The notes under the pieces: generated by a model | Databases searched by the model: none | The model's input: the letters and a program-made list of their open reading frames with translations, nothing else | Told to the model about the DNA's origin: nothing | Translations under genes and position numbers: made by a program | Part shown: piece after piece, positions 1 through 6,293 of the stretch | Position numbering within the stretch: the stretch's first letter is position 1 | Layout: each line of letters begins with the position of its first letter | From: an uncultured Coriobacteriaceae bacterium | Lineage (GTDB): Bacteria; Actinomycetota; Coriobacteriia; Coriobacteriales; UMGS124 | Assembly (NCBI GenBank): GCA_900555105.1 | Contig: USJP01000076.1 | Span: forward strand, 1 to 7,145 | Direction: 5' to 3' | DNA: 7,145 nt

Positions 1-119
1 CACACCAGGGCCGCCCTGCTCTCCATGCCGCAGCCCCTCTGGGGGTATTGGGAACAGCGAGGTGCTATGTCAACGGTGGTCTAACACAGAGTTCCAAAAA
101 CGCAGGCTCTTCAGGGCGC

Positions 120-150
120 TATAGTTTTCCTAACATAACCGCCAAGGGGG
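120..150 (+). promoter_or_regulatory. Possible -10 element and ribosome binding site of the MerR-type gene
   Basis: TATAGT at 120-125 matches five of six bases of the TATAAT -10 consensus and lies about 31 bases before the ATG at 157. No convincing -35 hexamer is found 16-20 bases upstream, where the sequence is A-rich (96-100). The ribosome binding site AAGGGGG at 144-150 is clear, 6 bases before the ATG, and decides the start codon. The RBS is well supported; the promoter element is weak. Confidence 0.35.
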
Positions 151-156
151 CACAGG

Positions 157-1164
157 ATGGAAAACGAAAGATTCAAGGCGTGCAGGAGCGGCTCTCCTAA
201 GGAGGCTCAGCCCGAGGATACATGCGCACCAACCGACCCCCTGCATAAGCAAGAGCCTGCAACGGGCAGCCCCATTCGCGACCCAAACAGGCTCACCGTG
301 GGCGCCATGGCGCAGCTCAATTGCGTGTCGGCACGCACCCTGCGCATCTATGATGAAAAAGGCCTGCTTGTGCCCGCATGCCGCGATGACGAGACGGGAT
401 ATCGCTACTACACGCTCGCACAGTGCGAAACGCTCGACACCATTCAGTTACTCCAGCGCCTTGGCTTTGCCCTCGACGAAATCAAAGACGTGATCGCCAA
501 TCGCGATGTGCCCGGCCTCTTCGATCGGCTTTGCGCCAAGGAGGAAGGTCTCGACCGACAGCTCGGCGAGCTCAAGCGCCTCAAGTACCTGCTGCGGCGT
601 CTTAAGGACCGCTGCATGACCGCGCAGTCCGACATCGAGTGCGGTGTTTGCCGCGTCGAGGCATTGCCCCAGCGCCGCGCCATCGTCTACGACCTGCCTG
701 AAACGTATTGGGTCCATGAGGGCAAAGGCAGCTCAGCCGAGCAGCTCTTACTTTGGCAAATGGCAATCTGCCAGGTAAAACGCGAGCTTATCGACTCGGG
801 CGTGTCGCCCAGCTACTTCGGCAACGTCGCCTGCCACGTAAAGCGCGACGCCCTGCAGCCGGGCCCCATCGACTACACAAGCGCGCTCATCTTCATCGAC
901 AACCGCGACATCGACGTCTCTGTGCCCACCATCACCATCCCCGCAAGCCTGTACATGACCATGTACTGCGCTGACCGGAGCTGCGACGAGGGCGAACTCG
1001 CGGAAACGCGCTGCCTGCACACCTTGCTTGACCACATCGCCGAGGCCGGATACGAAATCACGGGCGACTACGTGGGCGAGGTGGTGCTCGACAGCGAGCT
1101 CTTCTCCTTCTCCGGTCGCGACGAGCTCATAAAGCTCCAGATACCCGTGCGCAAGCGAGCGTAA
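157..1164 (+). CDS. MerR-family transcriptional regulator with BmrR/GyrI-like effector-binding domain
   Basis: This 335-residue protein is a predicted cytoplasmic DNA-binding regulator. Residues 1-44 form a polar, probably disordered extension. Residues 45-115 are a MerR winged helix-turn-helix with the family signatures SARTLRIYDEKGLL and TGYRYYT. Residues 118-152 form the long dimerisation helix. From about 160 to the end there is a GyrI-like ligand pocket, with an IPASLYMTMY strand, the GYEITGDYVGE segment (E308 lies where BmrR has its ligand-binding Glu) and a final KLQIPV strand. Family members twist promoters with over-long spacers when an effector binds. The AAGGGGG site 6 bases upstream supports the ATG at 157; later starts (GTG 298, ATG 307) would cut into the HTH. 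Odd points are the 45-residue extension and 14 cysteines, including C153, C162 and C165 at the hinge. It stands alone, convergent with the Moco genes. Its target and ligand are not visible. Confidence 0.9.
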   Translation: MENERFKACRSGSPKEAQPEDTCAPTDPLHKQEPATGSPIRDPNRLTVGAMAQLNCVSARTLRIYDEKGLLVPACRDDETGYRYYTLAQCETLDTIQLLQRLGFALDEIKDVIANRDVPGLFDRLCAKEEGLDRQLGELKRLKYLLRRLKDRCMTAQSDIECGVCRVEALPQRRAIVYDLPETYWVHEGKGSSAEQLLLWQMAICQVKRELIDSGVSPSYFGNVACHVKRDALQPGPIDYTSALIFIDNRDIDVSVPTITIPASLYMTMYCADRSCDEGELAETRCLHTLLDHIAEAGYEITGDYVGEVVLDSELFSFSGRDELIKLQIPVRKRA

Positions 1165-1265
1165 GCGAAGATCCGACAACAAAGTCGGGGCATGGCAGCA
1201 TGGCGCCACTTCGCGTCTGCACAACCGCAAGATACGCCCCGCTTCGCCTCCACGCAAACAGAAGA

Positions 1266-1299
1266 GGCGCGCCACCTCCCAGCGGAGAAGTGGCACGCC
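1266..1299. terminator. Probable bidirectional intrinsic terminator between convergent genes
   Basis: A 10-bp inverted repeat, GGCGCGCCAC (1266-1275) and GTGGCACGCC (1290-1299), encloses a 14-base loop. Transcribed from the minus strand, the one mismatch becomes a G-U pair, so the stem is continuous and is followed by TCTTCTGTTTG. From the plus strand it has one C-A mismatch and is followed by CTTGTTCTTC. It lies 57 bases past the stop of the minus-strand Moco gene and 101 bases past the MerR stop. A smaller 5-bp hairpin (1173-1177 with 1184-1188) just after the MerR gene has no T tract. The T tracts are imperfect, hence moderate confidence. Confidence 0.55.
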
Positions 1300-1355
1300 C
1301 CTTGTTCTTCAACCCTTACTCGTCCACGCCTTCAGCCGCGCGGCGCTCGCCTCAC

Positions 1356-2162
1356 CTACGCCGTCACGCTCGCGGTCACACCGATGTTGGGCGTGTTGGC
1401 GGCATCGGCAGCACCGGGAGCCGCAGGCGGGGTGGCCTCATGGGTAAAGTCGATGGCCACAATGTCGCGGGCAAAGTACTTGGCCGAGGTGGAGCCCAGC
1501 CACAGCTGGCAGGTACCGCCCATGGAGTTCTCCAGCGGCTCGCCGTTCACGCCGAACACCACGAGGGTGTAGCGCTGCTTAACGTAAGACAGGGGCAGCG
1601 ACACCTTGTAGCCGTCGGTCGTGGTGAACGTAACGGTGTTCGCATCAGCGGCAACGCCCGCCTGGTTCATGATGTCCACAAACTTCACGCCTGTGACCTG
1701 GGCGTTTGCAGCAGCGCGCATGTCGGCACCGTTGCCGGCGCAGGCGCAGCCCATCTGCACGGTCAGCGCCGAATCGTCAGCAAGCTCGTCGAGCGTGGCG
1801 GTAAAGGCGTTGTCCACGTCGCCACCCACCGTGAGGGTCCACTCGTCAAGTGGCTTGGAGGCAAGGTCAGTGCCAGCCTGCGTGCCGCACAGGTACTTGT
1901 CCGCGCCCTGGAAATCGCGCTTGATCTGGGCGTTGGGCGTCACCGTGGACTGGTCGAACCCGAACGTGCCCTCAACCGTGCTGAGTTGCACCTGGTTGGA
2001 CACGGTCGCAGCCTGCACCTCCTGGGTGGCAGCTGCGGCTTCGGGGGCCTGCAGGGCGGCATCGGTAGCTGCCAGCACCATGAGAGGTGCAGCGCCTGCG
2101 GCAAGAAGGGCAGCAGTTCCCGTCAGCGCGATGCCGGCAACGGTAGTCTTCGAGGCCTTCAT
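1356..2162 (-). CDS. Exported stand-alone molybdopterin-binding domain protein (sulfite oxidase fold)
   Basis: This 268-residue protein has a Sec-like signal peptide (about 1-32, hydrophobic core 9-31, no twin arginine), a variable segment to about 104, and one oxidoreductase molybdopterin-binding domain at about 105-240. The domain opens with WTLTVGG, like the larger neighbour. Its MGCACAGN motif places C141 where sulfite-oxidase-family enzymes carry the cysteine that ligates molybdenum. Aligned with the neighbour from C141/C367, there is no gap over the next 20 positions and Asn is shared at +3 and +12. It lacks the C-terminal Ig-like dimerisation domain of true sulfite oxidases and ends in an Ala/Pro-rich tail. 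It starts 2 bp after the stop of the cytochrome fusion, with AAGGAGGAG (2171-2179) as RBS inside the upstream gene, so the two are co-transcribed and probably act together outside the membrane. It may be a subunit or a separate small Moco enzyme; the substrate is unknown. Confidence 0.8.
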   Translation of the reverse strand: MKASKTTVAGIALTGTAALLAAGAAPLMVLAATDAALQAPEAAAATQEVQAATVSNQVQLSTVEGTFGFDQSTVTPNAQIKRDFQGADKYLCGTQAGTDLASKPLDEWTLTVGGDVDNAFTATLDELADDSALTVQMGCACAGNGADMRAAANAQVTGVKFVDIMNQAGVAADANTVTFTTTDGYKVSLPLSYVKQRYTLVVFGVNGEPLENSMGGTCQLWLGSTSAKYFARDIVAIDFTHEATPPAAPGAADAANTPNIGVTASVTA

Positions 2163-2164
2163 GG

Positions 2165-4312
2165 TTACTTCTCCTCCTTGGCGCTCTGCTCTGCGGTGTT
2201 TGCAGCATCAGCGGTGGCACCCTCATCGGTTGCCTCAGCGGTCATCTCGCCGCCGTCAGCCGCCAGGTTTTCTGCCAGATAGGGCTCAGTGGCGGGGTCG
2301 AGGTCATACTCGTTGAGACCGTTCTCAAGCTGCTCGTCCCACTCAGGATGCGCGGCGTTAGCCTCGGCGTTTGCCTCAGCGGCAGACTCATAGCTCACGC
2401 CGTTCTCCTCGGCCACGGCGTCATCGGCGATGTCGTAGCTAGGATAGGTGGGCAGGGGTGCGCCGGCGGCGTCAGCGTCGGCCTTAATCTGGTCGGCGTT
2501 GTGGGAGACGAGCATGAGCTCGACCGGTTCCTCGGAAACGCGGCCGTTGTCGCAGATAGTACGCACGCGCACGACATATGCGGTGTCCTCCTGCGGAGTG
2601 AACGTGTAGTACCAGTTCACGACCTTCTGCGGATCGACGTCGTCGAAGTCATACTCCGTCCAGCTTGCGCCGCCGTCAAGCGACACCTGGATGCCCTTGA
2701 CCGTCCAGTCGTAGCCGTGCGACCAACCTTCGATGGTGTAAGGCTGGCCGGTCTCGATGACCGTGCCCTCCTTGACATTGAGGAAGCCCACCTGCGGCTT
2801 GTTGTAGAAGCTGTTGGAGGCGTGACGCTCGTTGCCGTCCTGCGTCCACTCGTCGCTCTGCTGGTGCCAACCGTTCTGGTTGGGCAGCCACGGGTCGGAG
2901 CTGTCGGCGAACACGAAGTCAGAGACCGACTTCCAGCTGTTGCCTGCGCTCTCAAACGAGCACCAGCACCACACCGGGTAACCGTCTTCCCAGTTGATGA
3001 GATGGCCGTTGATCTTGTACACGATGTAAATGTCGTCGATATGCTGGCTAAAGACGTCGCGCGTGAGGTCCTCGTGCGAACCGTCGGCCGCCATGATCTG
3101 CAGTGACTTGGCCTCGTCAGTGTAGCCGCCGGCCTGCTTCAGAATCCACGACAGCGGGATGGCGTCAATGTCGTAGTTGCCGAAGAAGGAACCGCCCATC
3201 GGGTTCATCGTGCACACCATGGCCTTGGTGACGTGCTCGTTCTCAGCGTTCTCGATAAGGTCGGACAGCGTGTAGGTGACTTCCTGGCCCACGCAACCGC
3301 CCACGGTGATGGTCCAGTTGGCAAAGAGGTCCTTGTCGAGCGGGGTGCCCTCTTCCTGGTAGTGATAGCGGTCGTGATCCCAATAGTAGCCCGGGCCGCG
3401 CCAGTTGTAATCCCACGTGCTGTCCCAAGACGACTTGTCCTGATCCCACACGACCTCGGCATCGACGTCGCTCTGGTCGGACACGGCCGTCACGCCGCCG
3501 AACATATCGTGCTTCACCACGTCGTAGAGGCCCATGTAGGTCGTGTCGTTGGTGGACAGGGTGTCCTCGGTGTTGGAGTCATAGGCAAAGTGGCAGCTCC
3601 AGCAGTTGCCGCCCATGGAGGTGAACGCCTCACCGTTCTTCACCTGGTGAATCTGGTGCATGAGGTCGCCGAACGAGTACTGCTGCGTGATGTAACCGGG
3701 CTGCCAGGTGTGGCAGTCGATGCACATCTGCACAGTGTACTGCATGGGGGCGCAGCGCGTGATGTCCTGATGGTCGAAATCAGGCATGGTGCTCACGAGT
3801 TCGGCCAGGTCGTCATGGCAGGAGTTGCAGCCGCGGTTCTCACCGTTGAGATAGGTGAGGTTATAGGACGGCATGAAGTCGTTCACCTTGTAGGTGTCGT
3901 AGCCAATGTCCTCGGGCACGCGCTGAGTCTGGGTACCGTCCTCGTCCACGTAGACCGTGGGGGTGTTGTCGGCAATGTACTGCTCGCTCGTATAGGGCAC
4001 CGACTGAGGGTCGGAACCAGCGTTTGCCGCAGACTGGGCAGGTTCGGGCTGGTCAGCCGCGTACTTGGTGCCAGAGGCAAACGTGTTGTCGTTGGTTGCC
4101 GTGCCCTCGAACTTGTCGGCATCGGCATCGAACAGAGCCTGTACCGCAGGGCTGTACTGACCTTCAGATGCCTGCTCGGTGCTGGCGTCCGCACTTTCCT
4201 CGGCCTGCGAGAACACAGGTACCGCAACCAGAGCCAAACCCAGACCCGCCGTGCACACCAATGCGGATGCAACCGTCGCGAACCTGCGACTGGAAACAAC
4301 GTTTCGTGCCAT
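2165..4312 (-). CDS. Triheme cytochrome c fused to a sulfite-oxidase-family molybdopterin oxidoreductase
   Basis: This 715-residue exported protein begins with a signal peptide (about 1-37; SSRR then a hydrophobic core) and an acidic linker to about 135. The cytochrome section has three CxxCH heme sites at C162-H166, C197-H201 and C237-H241, with possible distal histidines in the MHQIH segment (218-222) and at H268. Residues about 330-475 form a molybdopterin domain (WTITVGG, then VCTMNPMGG with C367 as the expected Mo ligand). An Ig-like dimerisation domain follows at about 505-600 (EGWSHGYDW, QVSLDGGASWTEY). The tail (600-715) is Ala/Glu-rich with no anchor or sorting motif. Heme-to-Mo electron transfer within one chain is the likely design. 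The substrate could be sulfite or an S- or N-oxide. The ATG at 4312 is chosen because AAAGGGGAG (4317-4325) precedes it and the signal peptide starts there; an in-frame start at 4438 would add 42 non-signal residues. First gene of a two-gene unit. Confidence 0.88.
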   Translation of the reverse strand: MARNVVSSRRFATVASALVCTAGLGLALVAVPVFSQAEESADASTEQASEGQYSPAVQALFDADADKFEGTATNDNTFASGTKYAADQPEPAQSAANAGSDPQSVPYTSEQYIADNTPTVYVDEDGTQTQRVPEDIGYDTYKVNDFMPSYNLTYLNGENRGCNSCHDDLAELVSTMPDFDHQDITRCAPMQYTVQMCIDCHTWQPGYITQQYSFGDLMHQIHQVKNGEAFTSMGGNCWSCHFAYDSNTEDTLSTNDTTYMGLYDVVKHDMFGGVTAVSDQSDVDAEVVWDQDKSSWDSTWDYNWRGPGYYWDHDRYHYQEEGTPLDKDLFANWTITVGGCVGQEVTYTLSDLIENAENEHVTKAMVCTMNPMGGSFFGNYDIDAIPLSWILKQAGGYTDEAKSLQIMAADGSHEDLTRDVFSQHIDDIYIVYKINGHLINWEDGYPVWCWCSFESAGNSWKSVSDFVFADSSDPWLPNQNGWHQQSDEWTQDGNERHASNSFYNKPQVGFLNVKEGTVIETGQPYTIEGWSHGYDWTVKGIQVSLDGGASWTEYDFDDVDPQKVVNWYYTFTPQEDTAYVVRVRTICDNGRVSEEPVELMLVSHNADQIKADADAAGAPLPTYPSYDIADDAVAEENGVSYESAAEANAEANAAHPEWDEQLENGLNEYDLDPATEPYLAENLAADGGEMTAEATDEGATADAANTAEQSAKEEK

Positions 4313-4343
4313 GAGTCTCCCCTTTCCGTCTTGCCCTCTGCTG

Positions 4344-4371
4344 CGGCGCATCGGGTCAAACCCATGCGCCG
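4344..4371 (-). promoter_or_regulatory. Stem-loop in the 5' leader of the cytochrome-Moco gene
   Basis: CGGCGCAT (4344-4351) pairs perfectly with ATGCGCCG (4364-4371). Inside it GGGT (4353-4356) pairs with ACCC (4360-4363) around a 3-base loop, leaving C4352 as the only bulge. The 12-bp stem ends about 31 bases before the ATG at 4312, and no T run follows it in the direction of transcription, so it is not an intrinsic terminator. It may be an mRNA-stabilising leader hairpin or an operator dyad. The pairing is seen directly; the role is inferred. Confidence 0.5.
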
Positions 4372-4409
4372 AGCCTTCGTAGCGTCCCTTGCAACGCGTA
4401 CGGTGCTGT

Positions 4410-4470
4410 TCTAAGCCTTGACGCAACGGCAAGCTCAAGGGGTCTGATTAAATTTTTTGAATAATTTTTC
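4410..4470 (-). promoter_or_regulatory. Candidate promoter region with AT-rich tract and CCTTGA/TCAAGG dyad
   Basis: Upstream of the cytochrome gene there is a strongly AT-rich block at 4447-4470, out of character with the GC-rich surroundings and like an UP element. Just downstream (minus strand) is TTGAGC (4438-4433) as a possible -35. The hexamer 17 bases further on, CTTAGA (4415-4410), is a poor -10. The inverted repeat CCTTGA (4416-4421) and TCAAGG (4435-4440), spaced by 13 bases, spans this candidate promoter and could be an operator. TTTAAT (4452-4447) is an alternative -10 with no clear -35. No single promoter can be fixed. Confidence 0.35.
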
Positions 4471-4533
4471 AGGATAGGGAGGGGCCGATAGAGCATGATC
4501 AATACGAACCTGACCTACCCCGTCGAAAGACAA

Positions 4534-4559
4534 ATCCGGGGCCCAGGCAGGCCCCGGAT
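4534..4559 (-). terminator. Intrinsic terminator of the isochorismatase-rhodanese unit
   Basis: ATCCGGGGCC (4534-4543) and GGCCCCGGAT (4550-4559) form a perfect 10-bp stem with a 6-base loop. On the minus strand it is followed by TTGTCTTTC and lies 36 bases after the stop of the rhodanese gene at 4596. Position, stability and the T-rich tail fit a rho-independent terminator. It separates this unit from the cytochrome-Moco genes downstream. Confidence 0.8.
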
Positions 4560-4595
4560 GTTGTGGTGTCGTACTTTGATGAGCAGGCAGATCGA

Positions 4596-5405
4596 CTAAC
4601 TCTGCGACACGGGCGTCAGCAACGAGAAGTCCAAGGGCGCAACATCGGCACGCCAGAAGAAATACTGGGTCTCGCCTGCATCGTCCACATGAGCGAGCTC
4701 GATTGCCTCATAGCCAGTGTAATCCCACACACCGCCGGCATTGTAGAGAAGCGACTCGTCCCATCCCAGGTAGACGAGGAGCTTCTTCATCATCGCTGCG
4801 TAGCCGCCGCCTCCACAGCACAGCACCACGGGTCCGTCCTGCGGAAAGAGGTCCTGCAAGATGAGCAGCGACTGCTCGTAGCAAGGAGTTGCCGAGACGA
4901 TCTCGCCAGCCTCGTCCCATTCAACGTCAAAAAGATGTTCGCCCTCGTAGGCACCTGAAACCGGCAGCTCCTGAAGGGTGCCCACGTACGGGTAAGGCAC
5001 AACCTTGAACCCGGCAATGGCAAACGAGAGCACCGAATCACCGCCGATGGCAGAGTAGTCGGCCGGATCCTTGAGTAGGCGCATGTCACGATAGGCCACG
5101 CCGGGGATGTCCAGGTAGTCGTCAATGGTATCCATGTTGACGTTGAGGTCTACACCGAAGTCGCTGTCGGGATCGGGTTCGGCTAGGGGGAGCTGTCCCG
5201 CCTGGGCCTGTCCGTCTGAATCGGCCGCCTGATCATCGGCGTCGTCGTCCTCGGTCTGGGCTTCTGCGGCATCGGCCGCCTCATGCGCATCATCTGCCTG
5301 GCCCTGCGCCCATGCGGGCATCGCTGCCGCAAGACCCAGTGCGATGCCAGCTGTGCCCAATGCCAGCGTATCCTGGACAAACTCCTTGCGCTCAACCATG
5401 CTCAT
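4596..5405 (-). CDS. Exported single-domain rhodanese-like protein
   Basis: This 269-residue protein has a signal peptide (1-33, AWA cleavage site), a highly acidic Ala/Asp/Glu linker (about 34-85) and one rhodanese domain (about 92-240). Recognisable elements are YRDMR near 105 (the DxR strand), LCCGGGGYA at 195-203 as the active-site loop, and YNAGGVWDY at 221-229, the usual GGxxxW end of the fold. C197 fits the catalytic cysteine: glycine sits at +3 as in CxxGxR, but the arginine is replaced by Y202. Rhodaneses carry sulfane sulfur on this cysteine as a persulfide; an exported one would act outside the membrane. The signal has RKEF rather than a true twin arginine. ATG 5405 is preferred over the GTG at 5414 (which overlaps the upstream stop) because AAGAGGTGA (5411-5419) sits just upstream. 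The gene starts 5 bp after the isochorismatase-like gene, so the two are one operon. Confidence 0.82.
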   Translation of the reverse strand: MSMVERKEFVQDTLALGTAGIALGLAAAMPAWAQGQADDAHEAADAAEAQTEDDDADDQAADSDGQAQAGQLPLAEPDPDSDFGVDLNVNMDTIDDYLDIPGVAYRDMRLLKDPADYSAIGGDSVLSFAIAGFKVVPYPYVGTLQELPVSGAYEGEHLFDVEWDEAGEIVSATPCYEQSLLILQDLFPQDGPVVLCCGGGGYAAMMKKLLVYLGWDESLLYNAGGVWDYTGYEAIELAHVDDAGETQYFFWRADVAPLDFSLLTPVSQS

Positions 5406-5410
5406 ATCAC

Positions 5411-6241
5411 TCACCTCTTGACGATGAAACCCCAGGCCTCAAGCTCCTCGAGCTGCTCTTCGGTGCGCTCGTCGGTATAGCTTGCCGTGGTGGCCGCGTC
5501 CATAATCATGGGCAGCTCCGGGAAGAAGTTGTACACGATGATGGCGTTGTGCAGCACGCGACATGTGGTGGACACGCCGGCAAACTCGACACTTTCAATC
5601 TGAATGCCCTGCTCACGGTAGCCTTCGATGACACGGACAAGACCCGGTGCGCCATAGGTGCCCGTCATCACGAGCGTGGCGTTGTCGGGATTGAGCAAGT
5701 CGCGAACCTTGCCATAGAGCTGCCAGCCTTCGGTTGCCGGGTCGCAGTGCGGCGGATTGACCGTGGCCTCGCGCGTGGCGGCGTACTCGTCGGCCGGGTG
5801 GGTGTCCATCGTGTAGATGATGAAGTCACCCCGATCGCGATACTCCTGGATCTTCGCGCAGATGGCGTCTTCCACGGCCACAGCAGGCTCGATGCGACCG
5901 AACACGCCTCCGTCAACGAAATCTACCTGGTAGTCCACCACAACAAGCACGCGTTTCGGGTTGGCCGCGCGCTCATCGGCATAGGTCACCTGCGGCACCG
6001 CATAGGCGCTTACGTGTCCGTCGGCACTCGAGATGTACTCGATGTCCTCCGCCACGCCCGAGTAGGGGTTGTAGTCGCCTTCGTCCTCGGCTGAGCCACC
6101 GAGGTCGTTTGCCTCATCGGCACGGGCCGCATGCGGCACGCTCGCTGCAAAACCGCCTGCCACCGCCGCCCCAAGGGCAACCGCCCCCATACCCAAAGCC
6201 TGCGCTCTCGTAACCCCACCATCTTGCGATGTATCAATCAT
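5411..6241 (-). CDS. Exported isochorismatase/nicotinamidase-fold cysteine hydrolase, atypical active site
   Basis: This 276-residue protein has a signal peptide (1-41, ARA cleavage site), an acidic linker to about 95 and an isochorismatase-family domain (about 97-274). Visible family motifs are VVDYQVDF (D103 matches the catalytic Asp of PncA-type enzymes), MDTH (146-148) and PPHC (H165), matching metal-site residues of nicotinamidases, and GVSTTC with C227 as the nucleophile. The family hydrolyses amides such as nicotinamide or isochorismate-type ethers. Two departures stand out. The region where PncA has its catalytic lysine reads MTGTYG, with T193 in its place, and the Cys loop is one residue shorter than the usual GxxTxxC. 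It may be inactive or use another chemistry. Export is unusual, since most relatives are cytoplasmic. ATG 6241 has GAGGAGGT (6245-6252) close upstream. First gene of a unit with the rhodanese. Confidence 0.82.
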   Translation of the reverse strand: MIDTSQDGGVTRAQALGMGAVALGAAVAGGFAASVPHAARADEANDLGGSAEDEGDYNPYSGVAEDIEYISSADGHVSAYAVPQVTYADERAANPKRVLVVVDYQVDFVDGGVFGRIEPAVAVEDAICAKIQEYRDRGDFIIYTMDTHPADEYAATREATVNPPHCDPATEGWQLYGKVRDLLNPDNATLVMTGTYGAPGLVRVIEGYREQGIQIESVEFAGVSTTCRVLHNAIIVYNFFPELPMIMDAATTASYTDERTEEQLEELEAWGFIVKR

Positions 6242-6274
6242 GAGACCTCCTCAGTATGCCCACGCATCACTGCG

Positions 6275-6293
6275 ATAGGCACATTGTGCCTAT
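6275..6293. promoter_or_regulatory. 19-bp perfect inverted repeat, likely operator (dyad 1)
   Basis: ATAGGCACA-T-TGTGCCTAT is a perfect 9-bp dyad around one central base. It lies 34 bases before the ATG of the isochorismatase-like gene, where a repressor would block transcription. Its length and symmetry are typical of a dimeric regulator site. The half-site ATAGGCA recurs in a second dyad at 6425-6456. The regulator is not identifiable here; a leader hairpin is the alternative. Confidence 0.6.

Noticed and set aside
1..84. Open frame from the left edge to TAA at 82-84 as the tail of an upstream gene
   Set aside because: Only 27 residues with no recognisable motif, and all three plus frames are open at the edge; it cannot be supported.
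748..1296. Minus-strand open frame of 182 codons opposite the MerR gene
   Set aside because: No domain is recognised; it overlaps the clear regulator gene and begins inside the terminator region.
1200..2282. Long plus-strand open frame of 360 codons
   Set aside because: It is antisense to the small Moco gene, has His/Arg/Val-rich composition typical of a GC-rich shadow frame, crosses the terminator hairpin and has no ribosome binding site.
3233..4414. Plus-strand open frame of 393 codons opposite the cytochrome section
   Set aside because: Its Val/His/Gly/Arg-rich translation mirrors the minus-strand gene, which has unmistakable heme and Moco motifs, a good RBS and a signal peptide.
4313..4438. 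N-terminal extension of the cytochrome gene to an in-frame start at 4438
   Set aside because: The extra 42 residues are polar and would bury the signal peptide; the stem-loop and the RBS at 4317-4325 lie in this stretch, so ATG 4312 is preferred.
5406..5414. GTG start at 5414 for the rhodanese, overlapping the upstream stop as GTGA
   Set aside because: The AAGAGGTGA site would overlap this start; it is correctly spaced for ATG 5405. The overlap start remains a minor possibility.
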